From: UBA11591 sp040220895
GTDB taxonomy: Bacteria > Bacteroidota > Bacteroidia > Flavobacteriales_E > Vicingaceae
Direction of reading: 5' to 3'
DNA length: 44,487 nucleotides
Assembly (NCBI GenBank): GCA_040220895.1
Contig: JAVJVY010000003.1
Span: 1-44,487 of the forward strand
Position numbers and translations under genes: made by a program. Under the pieces are notes generated by a model. The model was not told the DNA's origin, made no database searches, and saw nothing but the letters and a program-made list of their open reading frames with translations. This document shows, piece after piece, positions 23,645 through 32,247 of the stretch (within the stretch, counting starts at the first letter, position 1; each line of letters opens with the position of its first letter).

Positions 23645-24808
23645 TTAATCCTTCACAAACCTCCCAATCCTCCTAACATCGCCCTCGGAAAGATGCAGTA
23701 AATACAAGCCAGTAGGAAGCATGGAAACATCAACAGATCCACCTGTTTGACCAGCTTGGACCAAGCGTCCCTGAAAATCGTGGATCTGATATGGATAGGA
23801 CTTACCTGCATCTAATCCCCGGATGTTAAGCTCAGATGAAACCGGGTTGGGGTAGAGGCCTAGTGAAACCACCTCGCTGCCTTGGTTTACGCTTGTATAA
23901 TCAATGGAATCGCCGCGGCAATGCCTGATAATGCTTTTATCGACCGTGGCATCGTGGCCGCCGATGGCGTAGATGCAATTCCCAACCGAAACCAGTGAAT
24001 GGTAATTCCGCACTTCGGGCAAGTTAAAACCCGCCTGGTAGGTTTGTGCTTTCACATCGTAAATCCAAACGCGATCGCTTTCGCCAAAAGAATTATAACC
24101 GCCCACGATGTAAATGGAATCACCAATGGCAGCCGCTGCAGGGGCATGCAGGTCTTCGGGTAGTTGGGGCAAGTTCACCCAGGCATCGCTTTGAACGTTG
24201 TAGCGCTGAGCTGTTTGCTGGGCACTTAAAAAGCCACCTCCGCCAAAGCGGTAGATGGTATCGTTTAGATTGGCAAAAGCCCCGTACCAAAAATGCTGAT
24301 CGGGCAGGTTATTTAATGAGGACCAGCTGTCTGCTGAGGTGTTATACAACTCAAAGCGCAGCTTATCGGGCTGGCCGCCCATGACGTAAATGCTGTCCTT
24401 GATGGCCATGGCTTCATGGATGACCCGGTTTGCCGGAAGACCGGCTGCCGTGTCCCAGCTGTCGGTCAAGGGGTCGTAGACAAAATGGGCGTTTAGCGGA
24501 GTACCCGAATTGGGGAATCCCCCGCCGAAGTAATAGATTTTGCCACTTGTAGCAGCACCGCCGGGTTGCTGGGCCAGGTAGGGGACGGGAGCCAAGGTGT
24601 CCCAGGTGTCTGTGGCCACCGTGTACCGTAGGTGCAGGTCGGTGGCACCGCCTACAGCTCCACCGCCAATTAGGTGGATGTTGCCGTTCAATACCACGCA
24701 AACCGGAAAGGTCAGTTTTGCAGGTACATCGGTTAAATCGGTCCAGGCCTGGGCCATAGAAGTCAGCACAGCTAACTGGATGATAAACAGGGTACTAATA
24801 TTCTTCAT
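23645..24808 (-). CDS. Secreted kelch-repeat protein with T9SS sorting domain
   Basis: A 387-residue protein with signal peptide MKNISTLFIIQLAVLTSMAQ and five to six kelch repeats (about residues 20-300), each with a GG pair before a strand and W-x-x-L spacing, e.g. IHLIGGGAVGGATD, IYVMGGQPDKL, IYIVGGYNSFG and IYAIGGHDATV. These fold into a beta-propeller. The last 75 residues are a type A T9SS sorting domain: LGLYPNPVSSELNIRGL, then GLYLLHLSEGD and RRIGRFVKD. It is therefore exported and attached to or released from the cell surface. The propeller probably binds a protein or sugar ligand. Its base composition is clearly richer in G+C than the defence island. Confidence 0.88.
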   Translation of the reverse strand: MKNISTLFIIQLAVLTSMAQAWTDLTDVPAKLTFPVCVVLNGNIHLIGGGAVGGATDLHLRYTVATDTWDTLAPVPYLAQQPGGAATSGKIYYFGGGFPNSGTPLNAHFVYDPLTDSWDTAAGLPANRVIHEAMAIKDSIYVMGGQPDKLRFELYNTSADSWSSLNNLPDQHFWYGAFANLNDTIYRFGGGGFLSAQQTAQRYNVQSDAWVNLPQLPEDLHAPAAAAIGDSIYIVGGYNSFGESDRVWIYDVKAQTYQAGFNLPEVRNYHSLVSVGNCIYAIGGHDATVDKSIIRHCRGDSIDYTSVNQGSEVVSLGLYPNPVSSELNIRGLDAGKSYPYQIHDFQGRLVQAGQTGGSVDVSMLPTGLYLLHLSEGDVRRIGRFVKD

Positions 24809-24975
24809 AGCGGCTTGTTTGAAATAAAGGTAGGTATTTTAGGGCATGGTTTAACGGGTGGTTATTGCAGGAGCGGACCAAGGGGTGAAAGCTGATGGTC
24901 CGGGTATCGCGCTGGTTATATTGATGAAGCTCCGAGCGCAGAATTCGCTGAGCAGCAAATTCTACACTCAGTCCT

Positions 24976-25881
24976 TCAATACCCCAACTTAATTCGTTGT
25001 ATTTTATCGTCTTCCAATACAACAAGATTTGGGCCCACGTGTCCCTTGCCCGGTAGGTAGCCCACTTCAATGATGTAATACTTTTCATCATAAAGGGCTA
25101 CGGCTGTGGGGTGGTATTTTTCAGGACTTTGGTACAGAACTTTCTTCATTCCCCCTGTCAGTTCAACCACGGTCCTGTTGGCATTCTCGGTGTAGATGAG
25201 GTTTTGATCAGCGGTGAAAGCCATGCCGTAGAATAGCTGAAATCGCTTTTCTGGGTAAACAGGCTTTTTTGGGTTCTGATCAATGAGGTTATCGGCAATC
25301 TTTTGCACACCCATTTGGTTTTTATAGTGCCAGATCGTTCCATTGTCATGCATGGCATCTGAAATATATAGGTCGCCTTTTTGACCGAGGATCATGGTGC
25401 ATTTGCGGTCAAAGACACGGTTGGAAAGGATCAGGCTTTTTTCACTATCCAGGTTATAAGCGCGCAGTTTACCGTCGTGGAAGAAGAAAACACGGTTTAG
25501 ACCCTTGTCATAAAGGGCTTCACCTCCAAAGAAGCGTTCATAATTTTCGGAATAGATCAGCGTGTCCAGTTTATTGGTCTTAATATCATATTTGAAGAAA
25601 TAGTTGTGCCCATCACCCATTATCTCGCCGTCTATCCAAATCTGGGTGCCTATGTAAAGAACATCACCGGGTGTTATCTGCATGTTGTGGGCATGGAAAT
25701 GACCGGTGATAAGAGCTGTCGTTTTTCCCGTTTTTACCTCGTATTTCCAGAGTGTACCGTCGTTGTGCATGACGTCTACAAAATAGACATCACCTTTTGA
25801 ATCAACGGCAATGCCCCAACTGGGATGTGATTGAAGTGGAAGGGTGATGGTGAGGGCAAGTGCTAGAATGAAGGATTTCAT
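24976..25881 (-). CDS. Exported NHL/SMP-30-like beta-propeller protein
   Basis: A 301-residue protein starting MKSFILALALTITLPLQSHP, a signal peptide. The mature part has repeating strands such as WGIAVDSKGDVYFVDVMHND, FFKYDIKTNKLDTLIYSEN, LGQKGDLYISDAMHDNGTIW and ENANRTVVELTGG. The D-x-x-G-x-v-Y-v-x-D pattern is typical of NHL and SMP-30-like six-bladed propellers. The binding partner or possible lactonase activity is unknown. The frame is open to 25944, but those codons lie upstream of the signal peptide, so ATG 25881 is used. It is in the same direction as the kelch gene but separated by 167 bases, so co-transcription is possible but not certain. Confidence 0.75.
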   Translation of the reverse strand: MKSFILALALTITLPLQSHPSWGIAVDSKGDVYFVDVMHNDGTLWKYEVKTGKTTALITGHFHAHNMQITPGDVLYIGTQIWIDGEIMGDGHNYFFKYDIKTNKLDTLIYSENYERFFGGEALYDKGLNRVFFFHDGKLRAYNLDSEKSLILSNRVFDRKCTMILGQKGDLYISDAMHDNGTIWHYKNQMGVQKIADNLIDQNPKKPVYPEKRFQLFYGMAFTADQNLIYTENANRTVVELTGGMKKVLYQSPEKYHPTAVALYDEKYYIIEVGYLPGKGHVGPNLVVLEDDKIQRIKLGY

Positions 25882-25944
25882 GCCACGAAAATAGCCCAAG
25901 AGATGAATTGAGTTGCAAGAATGTGATAAATGGTGGGGGTGCAT

Positions 25945-26090
25945 GAGGTATGACGTATGATGTATGAGGTATGATGCCTGCCTGCCGGTAGGCAGGTATG
26001 ATGGATGAGGTTTGAGGTGTGGTGTATGAGGTATGACGGATGCTGTATGAGTTGATGAAAAGATGAAGTGATTAAGTGATGAGAAGGTAA
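25945..26090 (+). repeat. Degenerate ATGAGGT-type tandem repeat with palindrome
   Basis: A run of imperfect short units such as GTATGAGGTATGA and GGTATGATGGATGAGG, repeated about ten times and interrupted by the palindrome CCTGCCTGCCGGTAGGCAGG (around 25977-25997). It is non-coding and lies directly upstream of the beta-propeller gene and before a hairpin-mosaic cluster. Such decayed repeats are common in Bacteroidota gaps; no function is evident. Confidence 0.7.
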
Positions 26091-26640
26091 GAAGGCCCAG
26101 TGCGCAGGCAAAAAAAACCCTGCGTCCATCTCCAATTTAATTCTGGCGAAGACAGAAGGCGACTTCGGAGTATACCACATGCCATTCCCACCAAAGCTCA
26201 TCAACCCATAAACCAAAAGCATGCCCACCTGCTTGCCCAGTGCGCCAGTAAAAAAGCCTGCTTCTATCTCCAAATCTTATCCGCCGTCAGGCGGAGGCGA
26301 CTTTGGAGTTCGCTACGTGCAATACCCACCAACGCTTCCAAACCCACAAAACAAAAACTAGCCTAAGGGAGCGTTAATAAAAATTGGACCTGCAAAGGCC
26401 AGTGCGATTTAATTTTTTTAGCGAGTGTGGCTTTAGTTTTTAGAAGGGAACGACTTAGTCGCAAAGGCATTTTTTGCCTACTTTTTTGGGCCCTCAAAAA
26501 AGTTGGTCCCCCGGAAGGGGGTGAGGAAAAAAGAATCGCTGCAAGGAAAGCCTACTATTCGCGTCAGCGAAACGAAATCCCTCCCCGGAAGGGGACAAAC
26601 AAAAATGAAAACAGGAAGGCCGAGGTTTTCGTTCAAGGCT
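26091..26640 (+). repeat. Hairpin-mosaic repeat cluster 3
   Basis: It holds two successive module B copies (about 26095-26240 and 26245-26365, the second with TCCGCCGTCAGGCGGA) and then, after a stretch shared with 33725-33800 (AAAGGCATTTTTTGCCTAC), D-type hairpins at about 26505-26600 (CCCCGGAAGGGG). The first B copy is the reverse complement of the variant at about 490-650. No gene lies here. Confidence 0.8.
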
Positions 26641-26648
26641 AAAAGTTG

Positions 26649-26771
26649 GTGACTGCCGGGATCAAGGCATTCGACCATCCATCACGACGCATTATCATCA
26701 ATGAATGGCTTGACATTGAGCCGAGCATCGCTATCTTTATAAAAAACCACGCAGCATGGATAATCTCCTGA
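26649..26771 (+). other. Possible gene fragment before the YCII gene
   Basis: An open stretch from GTG 26649 to TGA 26769-26771 reads as a plausible protein piece (KAFDHPSRRIIINEW, then IFIKNHAAWIIS). It begins right at the end of the repeat cluster and has no visible start signal. It may be a truncated gene end or chance. The remaining 180 bases to 26950 show nothing I can identify apart from the upstream region of the next gene. Confidence 0.2.
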
Positions 26772-26950
26772 TCATGACCATGGCAGCAATGGCTTTGGCT
26801 TGGAGGTGATCAGAAAACTTTGAAAAATGTAGGTATGTATCATATTAAAAATCAAAAGGATGGAATTATTATTAAGAAATTGATCGAGACCATGTCCAAT
26901 TTTCACCAGGCACTTCGTCTTAAACACAAAACCACTTAACAATCAAAACA

Positions 26951-27289
26951 ATGAAAGATTACTTGTACATCATCAGAGGAGGCGAAGACCTCTCTAACAA
27001 ATCACCCGAATACATGGAAAAGCACATGAAAGATTGGCAAACTTGGATGGGTGGAATAGCCCAGGCCGGAAAACTCGTCGGCGGTCAGCCATTGAACAAC
27101 GAGGGAATGACCCTGGTGGAAAATGGCAGCAAGGTTATTGACAGGCCTCTCTCCGAGGGTAAAGAGCTGGTTGGGGGATATTTGATCTTCAAAGCCAACA
27201 ACCTGGCCGAAGCCACTGAATTGGGCAAGGAATGCCCTGGATTTGAGCACGGCTGTACATTAGAGGTTCGCGAAATCGCGCCCATGTAA
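26951..27289 (+). CDS. YCII/DGPF-domain protein, partner of ECF42 sigma factor
   Basis: A 112-residue protein covered by a YCII-related (DGPF) domain: MKDYLYIIRGGEDL, WQTWMGGIAQAGKLVGGQPL (29-48), GGYLIFKANNLAEATELGK and the closing GCTLEVREI. The family folds as a dimeric alpha-beta barrel like ferredoxin-type YciI. Its gene is regularly placed next to ECF42-type sigma factors, and here it is 4 bases ahead of one, in the same direction. That linkage suggests it is either the sensor or the main target of the sigma factor; no anti-sigma gene is present, as is usual for ECF42. The biochemical activity is not established. Confidence 0.85.
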   Translation: MKDYLYIIRGGEDLSNKSPEYMEKHMKDWQTWMGGIAQAGKLVGGQPLNNEGMTLVENGSKVIDRPLSEGKELVGGYLIFKANNLAEATELGKECPGFEHGCTLEVREIAPM

Positions 27290-27293
27290 TTGA

Positions 27294-28574
27294 TTGGGGA
27301 ATTCCAATGAGATACATCAGACCCTGGACCATCTTTTCCGAATAGAATCGGGAAGGATGGTTTCGGTCTTGGTGAACATATTCGGTTCAGCGAATGTTGA
27401 GCTGGCCGAAGACGTCGTACAGGACGCCCTCTACAGCGCCCTTGAATCGTGGAAATTCAGGGGAATACCCGACAATCCCAAGGCCTGGCTATACCGCACT
27501 GCACGCAACAAGGCCATTGACATCATCAGAAAGAACAGGTTCAGCGAAAATTTCGATTTTTCCAAAGGTGACAAGCAGTTATTTAAATCAGAATACAGCC
27601 TGAAGGCAAACATGGAAGCGTACTGGCAAGACGACAAAATAAAAGATCAGTTTTTGGGTATGATGTATGCCTGCTGTCATCCAGAGCTCTCTCAGGAGAA
27701 CCAGGTCACCTTTATTTTAAAATCGCTCTGCGGCTTCAGTACCAAGGAAGTTTCACGCGCATTTCTGACCAGTGAAGACACCATCTCTAAACGGCTGCTT
27801 CGAACCAAGAATTTTTTTAGACAGGGAAAGATCAGGCCCGAGATTCCCGAGGCCGAAGAATTGGCCTCGAGGAATGACGCCGTTTTGAGCGCCATTTACC
27901 TAATATTTAACGAAGGACACCATTCGACCCACAACGCCGACCTGATACGAAAGGACCTGATCGGTCAGGCCTTGTACCTGTGCAGGTCGCTGATAGAAAA
28001 TGAGAAAACAAAGACCTCGAAGGCCATGGCTTTGATGGCATTGATTTGCTTTCACGCGGCCAGAGTGGATAGCCGTATCGGTGATCGGGGCAGAAACATC
28101 CTGCTCCCTGATCAGGACAGAAGCCTGTGGAGCCGTGAATTGATTGAACACGGCAAATATTACCTGAATCAATCGGCTTCTGGGAGCATCTCGTCCTTCC
28201 ACCTAGAAGCCGCCATTGCATATGAACACTGCAGGGCATCCACTTTTCAGGAGACTGACTGGAAAGCCATTCTTGCGTATTACGACGTCATGCTAAAAGA
28301 CTCGTTTGACAGCGTGGTATTCCTGAATCGCTGCCTGGCCGAAATGGAATACCGGGGGCCCGAAAAGGCCCTTGCTTCGCTGGAAAAGCTGGCAAATGAG
28401 GGCTCCATGAAGAAGTACTATTTATTTTATGCGGCCAGGGCCGAAATGTACAAAAGATGTGGTCGCAGCCAGGACGCCGTCAGCGACTATTCAACGGCCA
28501 TATCATTGAACCTTTCGTCGGCAGAAAAGGAATTTCTGACGACGCAATTAGACGCCTTGATTCGCCAGAATTAA
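27294..28574 (+). CDS. ECF42-type RNA polymerase sigma factor with C-terminal TPR-like extension
   Basis: A 426-residue protein. Region 2 (about 8-75): LFRIESGRMVSVLVNIFGSA, then ELAEDVVQDALYSALESW and GIPDNPKAWLYRTARNKAID, which reads -10 promoter DNA and melts it. Region 4 (about 120-170): LKSLCGFSTKEVSRAFLTSE with a TISKRLLRTK recognition helix. The remaining 250 residues (helical, with AKIL- and YRGPEKALASLEKLA-like repeats) are the long C-terminal extension typical of the ECF42 group (COG4941), thought to replace an anti-sigma factor. The start is TTG at 27294, since the first ATG (27357) would cut into region 2. It lies 4 bases after its YCII partner, so the two are co-translated. Confidence 0.85.
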   Translation: MGNSNEIHQTLDHLFRIESGRMVSVLVNIFGSANVELAEDVVQDALYSALESWKFRGIPDNPKAWLYRTARNKAIDIIRKNRFSENFDFSKGDKQLFKSEYSLKANMEAYWQDDKIKDQFLGMMYACCHPELSQENQVTFILKSLCGFSTKEVSRAFLTSEDTISKRLLRTKNFFRQGKIRPEIPEAEELASRNDAVLSAIYLIFNEGHHSTHNADLIRKDLIGQALYLCRSLIENEKTKTSKAMALMALICFHAARVDSRIGDRGRNILLPDQDRSLWSRELIEHGKYYLNQSASGSISSFHLEAAIAYEHCRASTFQETDWKAILAYYDVMLKDSFDSVVFLNRCLAEMEYRGPEKALASLEKLANEGSMKKYYLFYAARAEMYKRCGRSQDAVSDYSTAISLNLSSAEKEFLTTQLDALIRQN

Positions 28575-28590
28575 TGGTGAGTTCAGCTTC

Positions 28591-28609
28591 GGGCTGACTA
28601 GGTCAGCCC
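28591..28609 (+). terminator. Hairpin between convergent genes
   Basis: GGGCTGAC (28591-28598), loop TAG, GTCAGCCC (28602-28609): a perfect eight-base stem between the convergent sigma-factor and hipA2 genes. There is no T run, so its action as a terminator is uncertain. Confidence 0.4.
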
Positions 28610-28656
28610 CACTTAGAAATTTCGGAGAAGCAAACCAAAAAGCCGCTCGCCAAGCC

Positions 28657-29946
28657 CTAAACCAAAACCAAATTATTAAAAATCAAATTGACCTTCTCAG
28701 AAGGCACACCGTACTGCTTACCCAAAGTACGCCACTCCGAAAAAACCTCAACCACTTCATCGATAATCAGCTCGGGCTTTTTAATGCTGAATTGTGCGGC
28801 CAGGGCTGTTAGATCTGACCTGGTGATGCCGGTTCTTTTTCCCCGCACCGACATTTGATGACGATTGGTGTTCCTACCGGCATTGGGATTGAAGTTATAG
28901 GTGATGTCATAGGCCGGTGCCAATTTCCATGCCCCGCCTTTTTCCAGTAGAAACGAGACATTCTTAGTGTGATCATCTTGATTTCTGCCTACCACGTTAA
29001 AGACCAGCCGCCTGAACATTTGCGCTATTTCGTCCTGGCCAAGCCTGAGCTTTAGCATGATGTAAAAGAGCTGTTCGTAAGACGTTGACCCGATGTTGTT
29101 AAAATCGTAATGCGCCATGCCACATAGGGTTTGCATGTGGATCTTTTCGCCGTTTTTTCTATCAAAGCGCCTGGTCATAAAATGCGCGCGGCCATTTTCT
29201 TCCAGCAGCTTGCACTCCGTCATTGAAATGCCGCATTTCTTGGCCATGATCGAATAGATGTATTCAATTTTCCCATACCCCTGGGCTTCGCCCAATAACT
29301 GGTCCTGGATGCCATCAAATTTTAAGATCCAATGCTCGTAATTGCCGCTTAAATTAAGGTAACCCGAACGCATGGAACGGTCCTTTTTATTCAGGGCAAT
29401 GATGGCCTTGGGCCGCATTCCACCGGCAGAAGTGCCAACGGCGATGATTTGGGTTAGTGCTTTTTTTCGGTCAGCGTCAAAGGAGGTGTTGAGCGTCTTT
29501 TTTTGATCAACAATTTCCGAGGCAATGTCCACCAATTCGGCTAACTGGATGTCTTCTTTGCTTGCTTTGTCATTGATGGAAGGGCTGTATTCCAGCGCAC
29601 CCATGCCTCTTTGCCCGACATAACAAAGCCGCTGAACCGGCGTAAATTCATCAATGGACTTGTTGTTTTGTGCCAACCAAAGGTCTATGAGCTGATTCCC
29701 AAAGTGATCGGGAAGTGAATCTGCCAGCAATCCGGGTAATTTGTGAAAGGTATCTGCATTCAGGGTGGGAAAGGAAAAAATCCGCTGACCGCTTTGTACA
29801 TCATCCAGGGGCATGGTGATAGGAGCCAGGTCAATGTTGTGACCGGCAAAGTTCTTATCAAACTCGAAAACGGCCAGGTTCCGGTCTGCGTCCCAGATGA
29901 CCCCGCCCACGTCGATGCCCCAAATGCTGACCTTTGCTCCGGTCAT
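28657..29946 (-). CDS. hipA: HipA-like serine/threonine kinase toxin, module 2
   Basis: A 429-residue HipA-family kinase, only distantly similar to the one at 22364. It has the HipA N-terminal domain (RGMGALEYSP, about 113-122), the glycine-rich loop AVGTSAGGMRPKA (169-181), the catalytic loop GRNQDDHTKNVSFLL with Asp324, and the metal-binding LAPAYDITY with Asp347. No inactivating change is seen. Its ATG overlaps the TGA of hipB2 (ATGA), so the pair is coupled. It is convergent with the sigma-factor gene. G+C is higher than in the defence island, and the two HipA copies are too different to be a recent duplication. Confidence 0.88.
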   Translation of the reverse strand: MTGAKVSIWGIDVGGVIWDADRNLAVFEFDKNFAGHNIDLAPITMPLDDVQSGQRIFSFPTLNADTFHKLPGLLADSLPDHFGNQLIDLWLAQNNKSIDEFTPVQRLCYVGQRGMGALEYSPSINDKASKEDIQLAELVDIASEIVDQKKTLNTSFDADRKKALTQIIAVGTSAGGMRPKAIIALNKKDRSMRSGYLNLSGNYEHWILKFDGIQDQLLGEAQGYGKIEYIYSIMAKKCGISMTECKLLEENGRAHFMTRRFDRKNGEKIHMQTLCGMAHYDFNNIGSTSYEQLFYIMLKLRLGQDEIAQMFRRLVFNVVGRNQDDHTKNVSFLLEKGGAWKLAPAYDITYNFNPNAGRNTNRHQMSVRGKRTGITRSDLTALAAQFSIKKPELIIDEVVEVFSEWRTLGKQYGVPSEKVNLIFNNLVLV

Positions 29947-30269
29947 AGTGGTGGCTTGTATTTTTCATCCCTTGACTTCGAGGCCCGTTGCCGCTTTTTT
30001 CCCTGATTTTTGATGAGTTCTAGTGGACTAACTTCAGTTTGGGGGAACAAGGAGTCCAGGTTCTGCAGCATTTTTAGTGCCCGCAGTAGCTGAATAATGG
30101 ACATCAGGGTAGCCCCTTCACCGCGTTCTATCTTACTGATAGCCACCCGGCTAAGTCCTGCTTTTTTTGACAGGTCCAATTGCGTCATGTTTTTCTGAAG
30201 CCGGGCATTTTTAAGCAGCTCACCGATCCGTCTTTCGGCTTGTTGATTTGTGATTGAATACCAATCCAT
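29943..30269 (-). CDS. hipB: HipB-like antitoxin (XRE), module 2
   Basis: A 108-residue protein with an XRE helix-turn-helix at about 12-68: IGELLKNARLQKNMTQLDLS, then KKAGLSRVAISKIERGEGA. It is followed by a helical segment and a strongly basic C-terminal tail (NQGKKRQRASKSRDEKYKPP). It is expected to neutralise the HipA2 kinase and repress its own promoter. The four-base ATGA overlap with hipA2 indicates coupling. Start ATG at 30269; the upstream region is very AT-rich with an ATTACA/TGTAAT inverted repeat. Confidence 0.85.
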   Translation of the reverse strand: MDWYSITNQQAERRIGELLKNARLQKNMTQLDLSKKAGLSRVAISKIERGEGATLMSIIQLLRALKMLQNLDSLFPQTEVSPLELIKNQGKKRQRASKSRDEKYKPPL

Positions 30270-30283
30270 AATGTATAAATATA

Positions 30284-30313
30284 ATTACAATAAAATGGTA
30301 ATACACCTGTAAT
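30284..30313 (-). promoter_or_regulatory. Possible HipB2 operator
   Basis: ATTACA (30284-30289) and TGTAAT (30308-30313) form an inverted repeat separated by 18 bases, 15 bases upstream of the hipB2 start in an AT-rich stretch. No clear TAnnTTTG box was found, so the promoter itself is not placed. Confidence 0.3.
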
Positions 30314-30479
30314 GAATTCAAAGATATACATTAAATCACATATTATCATATCATAATGAATAATTCGATCTATCTATTGTAAACATACCTATACAATAAA
30401 GGCTTTTAAAGACTATGATGATAACATAAATATACTTTATCATGAAATTGCATTACACTTTAAGTGGTTAATTGATTAA

Positions 30480-31170
30480 GCGATAAAATGATGAATTGAT
30501 TAGGCGATATGAAGGTAAGAATGCCCAGCGCGCCGGCAAAAAAAGCCAGCGTTTATCTTCAATCCAATTCTGGCGAAGCCAGAACGCGACTTCGAAGTTC
30601 ACTACGTGCAATACCCACCAACGCTTCCAAACCCACAAAACAAAAACTAGCCCACAAGATTGCCCTGTTGGGAGGAAAAAAAAATGCGGCTTCAGGATTC
30701 GATCCGCTAATGAACAAGGCGAAGTGAGCGTTAAAAGTTCGATCTGAATTCGGCTTGCCGAATTATCAAAGAACTTAGTGAACGCGCCGTAGTTCATAAG
30801 GTAGAATCCACTAGCCGCTTGATGTTTTCTTTCCTCTCTTTCTTTTGCATCAAGGTAAAAGAAAGAGAGTCCCCCTGAAAGGGGTGAGGGGAAACAAAAA
30901 ACAAGAGGGAAGGAGTGCTATTCGCGTCAGCGAAACGAAATTCCTCCCCTGAAAGGGGTGAGGGAAAACAAAAAACAAGAGGGAAAACTGCTATTCGCGC
31001 AGCGAACCGTAACGCCACCCGCCAGGGTCAAAAAGAAACCCCGCTATTCGCGTCAGCGAAACGAAATTCCTCCCCGGAAGGGGTAGAGGGAAAACAAAAA
31101 AAACAGGGAAAGCCAACTATTCGCGAAGCGAAACGCCACACCTCCCCGGATGGGGAAGAAGGAAAAGGCA
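30480..31170 (+). repeat. Hairpin-mosaic repeat cluster 4
   Basis: Order: module B (about 30523-30660), module F (about 30668-30730, also at 37526-37582), module C (about 30735-30780, hairpin AATTCGGC-TT-GCCGAATT), then a long module D array (about 30860-31165) of TTCGC/GCGAA and CCCC/GGGG hairpins in units of 55-80 bases. The array stops about 20 bases before the stop codon of the MscS gene. Between 30270 and 30480 lies only AT-rich hipB2 upstream DNA. Confidence 0.85.
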
Positions 31171-31188
31171 TCGTAAATCCAGGAGTAG

Positions 31189-32031
31189 TCACTTCATTCT
31201 ACCATCAGACTTCACATGCAAATCCAATTGAGGGAATGGGATCACTACGTTATTCTCAATGAACTTCTTGTTGATGATCCTTCTTAAGTCACTTTTAACT
31301 TTTTCAATTCCAAAAATATTCTCACTGTAAAACAACAATTCAAAATCCATGGAAGAATTCCCAAAATTCACCAATCTGGCTTCAATATTGTTCTTTTGAT
31401 AAACTTCCTGATGATCCAGGCCACTTTCCTCCAATATGCGAATGACCTTATCTACATCGCTGCCATAGGCCACGCCAACTTCTACTTTAAACCTTGTAAC
31501 CTCATCTTGATGACTCCAATTAATTACTTTGTTTGTGGTAATCAGCGAGTTGGGAATAATAATGGAAATGGCGTCGCGGTTTAAGGCAGCCGATGTTCGT
31601 AAACCAATACTCTGCATTTTAACGACGTCTCCGTCTACTTCAAGAACGTCATCCACTTTGATCGACCGTTCTGATAGAAGTATGATACCCGACACGATGT
31701 CGTTAAAGGTTTGTTGTAATCCCAGTCCAACGCCAACCATCAGTGCAGCAGATCCAGCGAGCAATATGGTGACCTTTATGCCCAAGGCGTCAAGAATAAA
31801 GACAATGGTTATGACCCAGATGAAATATTTTATGATCTGATAAATGGCATAGGTTGTTCCGGTATCGATCACATTTTGTTTCTGCTTTCTGAACAAAGCC
31901 TTTTTAATTATTTTGAGTAAGACAAAAGCCGACAGAATCAGCACTAAAACAACAACAATGTTATATATCCGTATGTGGAAATCACCGAGGTTTATTAGCT
32001 CAAATTCTAATATTTCATTAAGTAGTTTCAT
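31189..32031 (-). CDS. MscS-family mechanosensitive channel
   Basis: A 280-residue protein. Three membrane segments lie in the first 110 residues (about 20-45, 62-85 and 88-112); the third is the pore helix, with the Gly/Ala-rich AGSAALMVGVGLGLQQTFND. After it come the MscS middle beta-domain (SGIILLSERSIKVDDVLEVD, then VKMQSIGLRTSAALNRDAIS and IIPNSLITTNKVINWS) and the alpha-beta C-terminal domain. The protein opens when membrane tension rises and releases solutes on hypo-osmotic shock. Its length is normal for the family. The stop codon lies just beside a hairpin-mosaic array. It appears monocistronic. Confidence 0.9.
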   Translation of the reverse strand: MKLLNEILEFELINLGDFHIRIYNIVVVLVLILSAFVLLKIIKKALFRKQKQNVIDTGTTYAIYQIIKYFIWVITIVFILDALGIKVTILLAGSAALMVGVGLGLQQTFNDIVSGIILLSERSIKVDDVLEVDGDVVKMQSIGLRTSAALNRDAISIIIPNSLITTNKVINWSHQDEVTRFKVEVGVAYGSDVDKVIRILEESGLDHQEVYQKNNIEARLVNFGNSSMDFELLFYSENIFGIEKVKSDLRRIINKKFIENNVVIPFPQLDLHVKSDGRMK

Positions 32032-32223
32032 GGGTAGTAGGGATATTGATGATGGCGAACATTAAGTATGAGTTTGAAAGTAATCATTAATTATATTACC
32101 CTAGCTGACAGGCGCCAGAATTTGTTGCCACTGTCAGATTGAAGGCGTGATACGAGTGAGAAAATCCATCCTACTGGGCGCTAATCAACGCCGGTTAGTG
32201 TGGGATCAAAAAAAATAATTCAA

Positions 32224-32231
32224 TACATTTG
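32224..32231 (+). promoter_or_regulatory. TAnnTTTG box before the SRPBCC gene
   Basis: TACATTTG matches the Bacteroidota -7 consensus, 16 bases before the ATG at 32248. A good -33 TTG is not obvious and the leader would be very short, so this is tentative. Confidence 0.35.
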
Positions 32232-32247
32232 AATCAAATACCTAACC

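Noticed and set aside
24046..24701. Long open frames inside the kelch gene on both strands
   Set aside because: They are shadows of a gene with a clear signal peptide, kelch motifs and T9SS domain.
25945..26090. CRISPR array
   Set aside because: The units are short and imperfect, have no unique spacers of constant length, and no cas gene is in the window.
30860..31165. CRISPR array in the module D hairpins
   Set aside because: The repeats differ from unit to unit and the intervening bases are themselves repeated, so there are no spacers.
30915..31262. Open frame of 115 codons with repeating SAKRNSSPERGEG-like units
   Set aside because: The units are the translation of the module D hairpin array; similar frames appear in other arrays and in several reading frames. 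It also runs into the end of the MscS gene.
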